Assembly: GCF_030247195.1 (NCBI RefSeq)
Contig: NC_080670.1
Span: forward strand, 158,484,580-158,548,579
Reading direction: 5' to 3'
DNA from: Topomyia yanbarensis
Lineage: Eukaryota; Arthropoda; Insecta; Diptera; Culicidae
DNA length: 64,000 nucleotides
Under the pieces are notes generated by a model that saw nothing but the letters and a program-made list of their open reading frames with translations, ran no database searches and was not told the origin of the DNA. This document shows, in pieces, positions 57,416 through 64,000 of this stretch (within the stretch, counting starts at the first letter, position 1; each line of letters begins with the position of its first letter). The position numbers and the translations under genes are program-made.

Positions 57416-59144
57416 CAAGTTAAATTTCTTTCATACAGTCGATCACGATCTAACTTCGAGATATAGGAGAGCGAAGAGATGACTTACCACGTTGATTAGG
57501 AAGACCATCTCCAGCACGCATAATTCATCTTACATATCATCGAGGTAGAAATATAATTAGCCATTGTGGAACAACTTATTTTAGCGTCATTTCTCGCTAT
57601 TAAACACGTCACACTTCCATCAATTAAACTTTTCCATTACTGAGAGTACGTTTTGTTGCACTCGCCTCCTTACTCCGCATTGGTTAGCTGGTTGCTTGGT
57701 TAGTTGATGTGAAATGTTGATGTACAACTTTGCAGTTTGAAATAATTCATTTGCACTAAAAAATATGAGAAAAAAAGTCCTCGCAAACATTTTTTTCCCC
57801 ATTTCCATCTGATAACTCAGTCCGGTCGAAACCGCTGCCTATATTCCGGTAGCCGCCTTCTCGTTTTACCTTAAATTTCCCTGACAAGGCTTTTGCTGTT
57901 TGCCAAAAATACAGAGCCGACTCCTCCAAACCGACCGATCCTTGCATCCGCCAACCCTCACGTGCCTGTCGTGTGTTGTCGGAAGAAGCTTGTGACTATA
58001 TGTAGGACTGTATGTGGAATGCCTGGGTAGGTATGTATATGAATTTGCTCGTCTGGAAAACAAGCAAAAACGAGCAAAGTCGAAATTCTCATTTTAATTT
58101 TTGGCCAGTTGATTTTCTATGCACACTCAGAGGCTCGCTAGCAAATATCAAACGACACAACCAACCACCTCTGCATGCTGTTGATACGTGCGGGAGGAAA
58201 CGATGGACGGATGGCCGTGGTTGGGTGTGAATGGCATCTGACGGCAACAAAGAAAACTAGTCGCGGAGATTGAAGTTGTGAAATGGACTACGTGGAGGCG
58301 GTTGGTTTGGGAGGTCGAAAGTGGGTCTAGAAATCGTTGATTTCTAAGTCGACTCACGAGGTCTCATTGCATGTTTTTTTTCCTTCAGGCCTAACGCTCG
58401 TGGGAAATAAGTAGCGATAAAAAGAGTTGATTAAAACAGTGGAAACGCGGAATTTGATATTCTGAACATTCGGAAATGGAATCATTCAAGTTGTGTCCAA
58501 CTTTTTCAGTCCCAGAAGCGGATATCTGACCGAAAAAAATCAGTCGCTAAGCATTGTGTAGGAAAATAAATATAAAATTATTGACCATTTAATTATTAAA
58601 TGTTAGACTCCGACAAGCCTAATAAAAATAGAATTTGTTAATTGTTGGATCCGTAAATATCACTTTCAAAATTGCATTGCATTTTCACAAACGCAACATT
58701 TAATAACATTAGCCTAACTTTACCCACGCCATCCCTCATCTCACGCAAGGTCCGTCATCGCAAGCCACTCCTCTAGAGCTAGGTCATCAACCAGCCAGAC
58801 GAAACACATAACCGACAGTCGTTCAATATTGATCCATCACCCAAACCGAAGCCCAAAAGCCGTCATCCCTCCGAGACGTCTTCAACCCAGCACTGGCTAA
58901 CGTCGCCCTTTTTTCGGGAGTTTGTATAATTTTGTTGTTGTTTGGTTTGAACGGTTGGATGGAGGGCGAATCATCGACGACCGTCAGCAAAATCATTGTC
59001 GTCATCGTTCCCACCATACCCGAAAAAAAATTCGGGTCGACGTACTTCAAAGTGTTTAGTCCGGCTTCTGATGTGACGCTTTCCTTCCCAAGAAGCGGCG
59101 TAAAACCATCAGGCCGCCGACGACGGGTTCAATGAATTTCCCAG

Positions 59145-59219
<75 letters not shown>

Positions 59220-59950
59220 ACCATCTTTCCCAAAAAGGAATCATTTCTCAAGATTCTCAACGAAAATGCTCCCCGCTCCAACTCCGTACGCCTCATTTTA
59301 TAGCGTAGGATTACAACCTTTTTGTGGGGAGTCGAAGATTTCCCTGCTCTCTGGTGTGTGTGCGTGAGTTGTATTTTTTGCTTGCCCTTTATGTTTACAC
59401 GATTTTTCGGGGGTTGGCTGCCGCTTGGTTGCGATTAACGGCCCCCAGACCAGGCCAGACAGTCTCGCACCGGACCTACCCCAACGGGTGGATGGCCTCG
59501 GTCGGCGTCGGTTCAATATCTTTACAGGTTGTGCGAAAAACGGTACGCTACCAAAAAATATAAGAGCTCCCACCTACCGTATTTCTTGGAACTTGAAATT
59601 CGACCCCTGGTTTGAGTCCTGCACCGATACAGCAGCATCGTGATGGAAGACGGGTAGGCAGATAGCGGAAGGAAGGGTAGAACTCGGCTGAAGTAAGATA
59701 ACGAAAGGAAACCGTGTTCTCGTTCTCTGTTACTAGCTCTTTTCGCAGGATTCGTCATTTGAGAGAAATCACGCGAAGGGTGTATTGAAAAACCACATAA
59801 TTGATAATAACCACTAACTAGTTATAATTTGCATATTTATTTGTCTTGACGAATACACAAACAGTTTCAATAGGATGGGCGTCATGCCACTCTGCTGACC
59901 ACTCCAAAGTGACGACATCATTTTGGTCCTTCTAATCGAGTTTGATTTAA
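57416..59950. other. GC-richer, apparently single-copy region
   Basis: No transposon signature from about 57600 to 59900 apart from a CT microsatellite. Many overlapping frames of 60-91 codons on both strands, none recognisable. It may be regulatory or untranslated host sequence. No exon supported. Confidence 0.35.
59146..59215 (+). repeat. CT microsatellite, 35 units
   Basis: Uninterrupted CT dinucleotides for 70 bases. The complementary GAGA strand can bind GAGA-factor-like proteins in insects. The apparent RERERE peptide is an artefact. Confidence 0.95.
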
Positions 59951-60581
59951 CCGTTATGTAACCGACGCGGTACCTGGGTACCTTTTTAGGTTTCAATTAA
60001 TGAAATTTCTATGTTTAATCCATAGCTGGAAATTGAAACTTTGTGACATCTTAGAACTTCACTAAGTCAAGCTTTTGGGTCAATAATATTGGGGAGATAG
60101 GAGGGACTCCTGATTTTTTTTTACTATGTAACAGGCCGACGTGGGTACCCGGGTACCCCCAAAACTGAAATGCAAATAACTAATGTAATTTCCAACCGAT
60201 TTGGATGCTTTTGAGTGTTTTGGATTCAGGAACACATCCGCTTTAAGACTTGGTAAAAATGAATCGGGTTACTTCATTCGGTTCCCGGGAATCCGGATTT
60301 CCGGAAGCGGGTTCCAGTACTGGGATACTATTTGTGAACTTCAATGGAATACTAGCAATATGGGTATCAAAATTCTTGGAATTGCATCAGTAGGCTGAAT
60401 CTCGTGGTTTTGGAACCATTTGGTGATCTGACCCCGGAACGGACATTCCCAAGCATGTTCCCGTGGGGCCGTGAGTGGCCATTTCATTCCAATTCCATTT
60501 GTTAAATTGCCATAGGGTCCCGTAACAATAAATAACAGACTTCCGAGACAATTTGAAGAGTTTTGATACTCATATTGCTAG

Positions 60582-61602
60582 GACATTGTTTTGTTTGTGC
60601 CGTCGACCAGCCGTGTTTTTCACTACTCCGTTGAAAACGCGTATTTATCTCGGAATTAGATCTCGCGAAACGTTTATGTTTATACAGAACTGTACTAAAG
60701 CATCCTGGTAATAAATTCCCGTTAGTTGCAATCACGAAACCCTCGAAACACCTTGGAAATTTGGATTCTTGCGAGAATTTATCTCCTCGCACACACGGCA
60801 AAAAATCTTTTGTCTCCGAAACTCGTATTGAAACAAACTGCTGGCAAAACCATATCATCTCATCGTGCCGCCGTTCACTACATTGCGGGTAAATAGTGCT
60901 TCTGTACCAATTGTAAGCATGGATATGGCATGCGGAAAGTGTAATCTTGTCGTTGAAAAGGCAGAAGTGTGAGCAGTTTAATTGATTTCACCAAGCCTAG
61001 TCAACCGTCTAATCATTTTGCGAATGTTCCTGCGCATGAAATAGTTGATCCTCTTTCGTCGACGAGAACAGAAATTCCGCAGTCTAACTTTTCCAGTTTT
61101 GGCAACAACTTCAAGCTATTCTTGTCCAATATTGGGAGTGGCGTAACCGAAGAGCAAATAGCCGATCTTGCAACTACATGACTGAATGCTGATACGCCAA
61201 TATCTGTGAAAAAGTTTGTACCCGCTTGGCAGGACACAGCGACCCTTGACTTTGTGTCATTCAAAGTGGAAATGGATGTAACACTAAAGGAAAAAGCTTT
61301 ATCGCAGGGGACTTGGCCCCATGGTATACGATATCGAGAATTCCGAAGTAATCATTCCGGAGTTCCTTGGATTCCACGGCAACATGCGAGACCTTTAGCT
61401 GACCAACAAATTCCGCAAAGATAATTTTTTTTTTGCTTTGTGTTATTATGCGTAACGTAATGTTAGTGTGTTAAATGTTAGTCATATATAATATTGTTTG
61501 TGCAATTTTATTGTTAATTAGTTTTAAGTAATTTCAATAAGACATTATCAGTCAGTTGGAAAATAAAACAAATACAAATAAAAAAAAATAAAAAATAAAA
61601 AT
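60582..61602 (+). mobile_element. ORF1-only non-LTR retroelement insertion with A-rich tail
   Basis: The sequence interrupts the fold-back arm between TATTGCTAG and ATTTACAAATCATACCC, which are nearly adjacent in copy 1. It has a 5' non-coding part, a short ATG frame MDMACGKCNLVVEKAEV (a zinc-finger start), the C-terminal half of an ORF1 protein, a 3'UTR and an A-rich tail (about 61560-61600). No reverse transcriptase is present between ORF1 and tail. It therefore looks like an internally deleted, non-autonomous element relying on a partner's ORF2. Confidence 0.6.
60969..61424 (+). pseudogene. ORF1 C-terminal part of a PHD-type non-LTR element, one stop
   Basis: Two blocks in one frame, separated by a single TGA near 61180: SSLIDFTKPSQPSNHFANVP ... 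GVTEEQIADLATT and LNADTPISVKKFVPAWQD with TATLDFVSFKVEMDVTLKEK and GTWPHGIRYREFRSN. The W-x-TxDFVSFKV and TWPxGIRxREF blocks are familiar from the C-terminal domain of ORF1 proteins of mosquito CR1/Jockey-like elements. The zinc-finger start upstream is truncated. Confidence 0.55.
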
Positions 61603-61943
61603 TTACAAATCATACCCTAGTACAGGAACATTTCCCCGAAAATCCGAATTACCAAGCACCAGATCCATTCATCCGGTTCAATTTTACGAATTTATGAATC
61701 CAAAAAATCTAAACGTGTCCAAATAGGATAAAGGAAGCCATAGTTATGAGCATTTTAGTTTGCGGATACCCGGGTACCCACGATGGCCTGTTAAAGGTGT
61801 TTTTTTGTTGGACACACAATAGTTAAGAGCCTAACGACCTGTTCTGAGTATCATCCAAACAATATGTGGAATCGTTGCACTATATGGGTTAAAGTTAGCG
61901 TATAATTATTTTGTATTAGGGTTGCTCAAAGAACTTTTTTATA

Positions 61944-62100
61944 TAGGGTGATGAGCCATTTAAAGCCGTTGGTTAGAGCAGCGTCTAACGCGCTCAAACG
62001 CGAGAATTGCGCCGTTTTCAGGTTATGAGTGTTCAGGTTATGTGTGTTTTATCTTGGCTCTTAGCAACGAAGCAAAGCTGCTAATTCTAACTAGTACGCG
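61944..62100 (+). repeat. Dispersed repeat, copy 2 of 2
   Basis: AGGGTGATGAGCCATTT, GCGCTCAAACGCGAGAATT and CTTAGCAACGAAGCAAAGCT match 9382-9646 in the same order. Non-coding. Confidence 0.6.
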
Positions 62101-62230
62101 TCCCAATCAGAATGCAATAACAATATTATTATTTTGTGGTAAGCTTAGTTATAAATCTGGTCTCGTTAGTAGTTAAAATAAACGAAAAGTATAACAAGCG
62201 AGATATACATTTTTAATTTCAGTAATTTTG
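62101..62230 (+). mobile_element. CCCGATCAGAA-type inverted-repeat element, truncated copy 2
   Basis: Starts CCCAATCAGAATGCAATAAC and contains TGGTCTCGTTAGTAGTTAA as in 26113-26273. The right end is lost. Confidence 0.6.
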
Positions 62231-62384
62231 TTTTAATTTCAATAATATATTTATTAAAAAATGGAATAATAAATAAATTTTATTGAATTCAATATATAAA
62301 TTTATTGTCTCCCAACCAATAATTTATTTTTTGAATTAAATCCATTTTTATTGAACCTACAAATCTTTTTTCTGTGTGTACATA

Positions 62385-63183
62385 CACTGAAACCTTCATT
62401 TACGAACCAAACCGGGGGTTCGTAAATTGAATTAGTTCGTGAAAAAGTGTTCGTTATTTGGGATTTAGTTCTTATTAATATTCGTTGGTTGAGCAATATT
62501 CTCGATAACCGTTGCAATATGGGTATTTTTGGAACGGGCTTGACAAGTAGATGCTGACAATGGACAATTGGAACCGTTTTGAAATCCAAGATGGCCACTT
62601 CCGGTTGAGCAATATTCTCGATAACCCTAACAATATGGGTATTTTTGGAACGGGCTTGACAAGTAGACGATGAAAATTGACCATTGGAACCTTTTCGAAA
62701 TCCAAGATGCCGACTTCCGGTTGAGCAATATTGTCGATAAACCTAACAATATGGGTATTTTTAGAATGGGCTTCCCAAGTAGATGCTGAAAATGGATAAT
62801 TGGAACCTTTTCCAGGTCCAATATGCCGGTTGAGCCATATTCTTGATAACGAACAATATGGGTTCTATTTCCGTTATGCTCTTGTCAACCCCATTCCGAA
62901 AATACCCATATTGTTGAGGTTATAGAGAATTTATCTAAACCGGAAGTCGCCATCTTGGTTTCCAAAATGGCTCAAGACATTGATTTCCGTCATGCACTCG
63001 TCGACCCCATTTCGAAATACCCAACTTATATTAGTAACAATTAACTAAGAATACATAAGTATATAACCTGGTGCCGTATTGTACGAACTCAAACTTTTCA
63101 AAAAGAGTTCGTTATTTCGAATTTAGTTCGTAAAAAGTTACGTGAATCAAATATTCGAGAGTTCGTAAATGGAGGTTTCAGTG
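62385..63183. mobile_element. TA-flanked inverted-repeat element with internal tandem repeats
   Basis: The 23-base ends, beginning CACTGAAACCT and containing CATTTACGAAC, are inverted copies with one mismatch. TA flanks both sides, fitting a Tc1/mariner-type mobiliser. Inside, units starting GGTTGAGCAATATTC or similar begin at 62487, 62603, 62719 and 62828 (periods 116, 116 and 109), followed by an inverted, diverged relative (about 62870-63010). TTCGTTATTT...GATTTAGTTC near 62450 is directly repeated near 63107. No transposase. The minus-strand frames here are the tandem unit read through. Confidence 0.75.
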
Positions 63184-64000
63184 TATTATGAAGACTTGTC
63201 TCTTTCCTTCCCCCATACAAAAGAGAAGCGACAGAGGTTACAGCGCCTCTATTGGAGGAAGGTAGGACGCTTCATGTAAGAGTGTATATGTGTGTGTGCA
63301 TCACAAGGGGAAGTACCACCTTTACCCGCAAGTGGCGTTGCTGTTACTGTCTCCAGATTCTGGACAGAGATTCCAGTCTTATTGATATGCAGTCTTCGGA
63401 ATAGGGTTGCCACCTCCAGTGAGGCTTTGAGCCGGAGATTTTACTGAACTGGGACAGACATTTATAAAAAAACACGAGTTTACGTTGAAACCAAACCTAC
63501 CTGCTGAGTTTAAATGAAACAAGAATAAACTCTTTTGTAACTAGTCAAGGTATCAATAACCAATATAGACTCAGAATCACTGCTTGGTGCGTTTTTTTGG
63601 CAAAGCATAATGCACACCACTGTTCTAAACTTTTCTCATTAGGGGTCAAGTTACTTTCTTTGAGCATGTGTAAGAATTAAACCGTGACGAATGAATAATT
63701 TTATTTAAAGTCACGTAAATAAAACAATCAATCAGTCATTGTAAGAATTTAACTCTTGGTAGTATGCGTAGGAAAAAATGTATACAGCTTCACCGCCGAT
63801 TTATCCTTATAAAGCATTCATTGAACTCTCAGGATTCAAATTATGCAAAATAGTTGGTGGAAAAGTAAAAGACCAGGTGGGATGGTGCTTTTGAAAAAGT
63901 AGCTGTGGTTTTTTCACTACGCAGTTGTGTTACGCACCCCAGGACAGTGCATAGTGGAAGATACCCGACCAAAAAGGCAATTAATTGGAAGCCGCTGAAC
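63184..64000. other. Terminal DNA, nothing recognised
   Basis: No gene or repeat supported to the right edge. Confidence 0.4.

Larger units (their letters stand above)
59951..61822 (-). mobile_element. GGGTACCC fold-back element, copy 3, split by a retroelement
   Basis: Runs opposite to copy 1: starts CCGTTATGTAACCGACGCGG after TTAA (59947-59950) and ends TTTGTTGGACACACAATAG before TTAA (61823-61826). It has the palindromes GGTACCTGGGTACC (near 59970), GGGTACCCGGGTACCC (60143-60158) and a diverged one near 61764. Without the insert it is about 850 bp, close to copy 1. TTAA on both sides supports a TTAA target. Confidence 0.75.

Noticed and set aside
59056..59244. Minus frame encoding a long Arg-Glu repeat peptide
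   Set aside because: It is only the CT microsatellite translated; no coding context.
62302..62821. Repeated similar minus-strand peptides (PVPKIPILLGLSRILLN type) as a repeat protein
   Set aside because: The peptides are the 116-bp tandem DNA unit read through and change frame between units; a DNA-level repeat explains them.

Overview
The window looks like transposon-rich, non-coding nuclear DNA from an insect, most likely a culicine mosquito (Aedes/Culex type). The evidence is AT-rich DNA with a very low density of reading frames, and many decayed non-LTR retrotransposons of R1-group, Jockey-like and RTE-like type. There are also several families of small inverted-repeat DNA elements, and a recurrent mosquito-style repeat carrying a CA/CATA microsatellite beside a 'GGCCCTCCGGGCC' block and a terminal 'GAGAAAGGCA'. 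The organism call is inference. I found no host gene with an intact multi-exon coding sequence and no rRNA, tRNA or CRISPR. Every long reading frame I can identify belongs to a dead mobile element.

Layout. 1-3.77 kb: R1-group retrotransposon on the minus strand, running off the left edge (5'UTR hairpin, ORF1 with zinc knuckles, ORF2 endonuclease plus reverse transcriptase). It sits head-to-head with a plus-strand fragment of a related element (3.8-4.16 kb). 4.36-5.55 kb: a fold-back hAT-like element with an exact 8-bp target duplication. 5.5-11.4 kb: mostly single-copy-looking DNA with two small palindromic elements, a TTTGGCCGAA minisatellite and a shared repeat. 11.4-14.8 kb: two copies of the microsatellite-bearing mosquito repeat. 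14.8-16 kb: Jockey-like reverse transcriptase remnant. 16.3-17.5 kb: hAT-like ends enclosing a 'GGGTACCCGGGTACCC' fold-back element. 17.5-27.7 kb: mostly unassigned, with a GC-richer stretch at 18.6-20.5 kb. 27.8-29.5 kb: hAT-like element enclosing two mosquito-repeat copies. 30.4-31.7 kb: two more copies. 34.05-38.49 kb: a hAT-like element with an exact 8-bp duplication, enclosing a TTAA-flanked element, an RTE-like remnant, a second GGGTACCC copy and a palindromic mini-element. 40.9-45.9 kb: R1-group element, minus strand. 46.8-47.7 kb: GC-richer stretch. 47.85-48.9 kb: fold-back remnant and Jockey-like ORF2 tail. 49-55.5 kb: a mosquito repeat split at its CA microsatellite by R1-group retrotransposon sequence, itself broken by a TA-flanked element and a 205-bp insert. 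57.6-59.8 kb: GC-richer stretch with a long CT tract. 59.95-61.8 kb: third GGGTACCC copy, split by an ORF1-only retroelement with an A-rich tail. 62.4-63.2 kb: TA-flanked inverted-repeat element with internal 116-bp tandem repeats.

The elements do not form a pathway. What they record is order of insertion, and several nests are supported by target-site duplications readable directly in the sequence. No clear new defence or metabolic system is present. The most novel material is the non-autonomous DNA element families, the ORF1-only retroelement and the microsatellite-targeted R1-group insertion.
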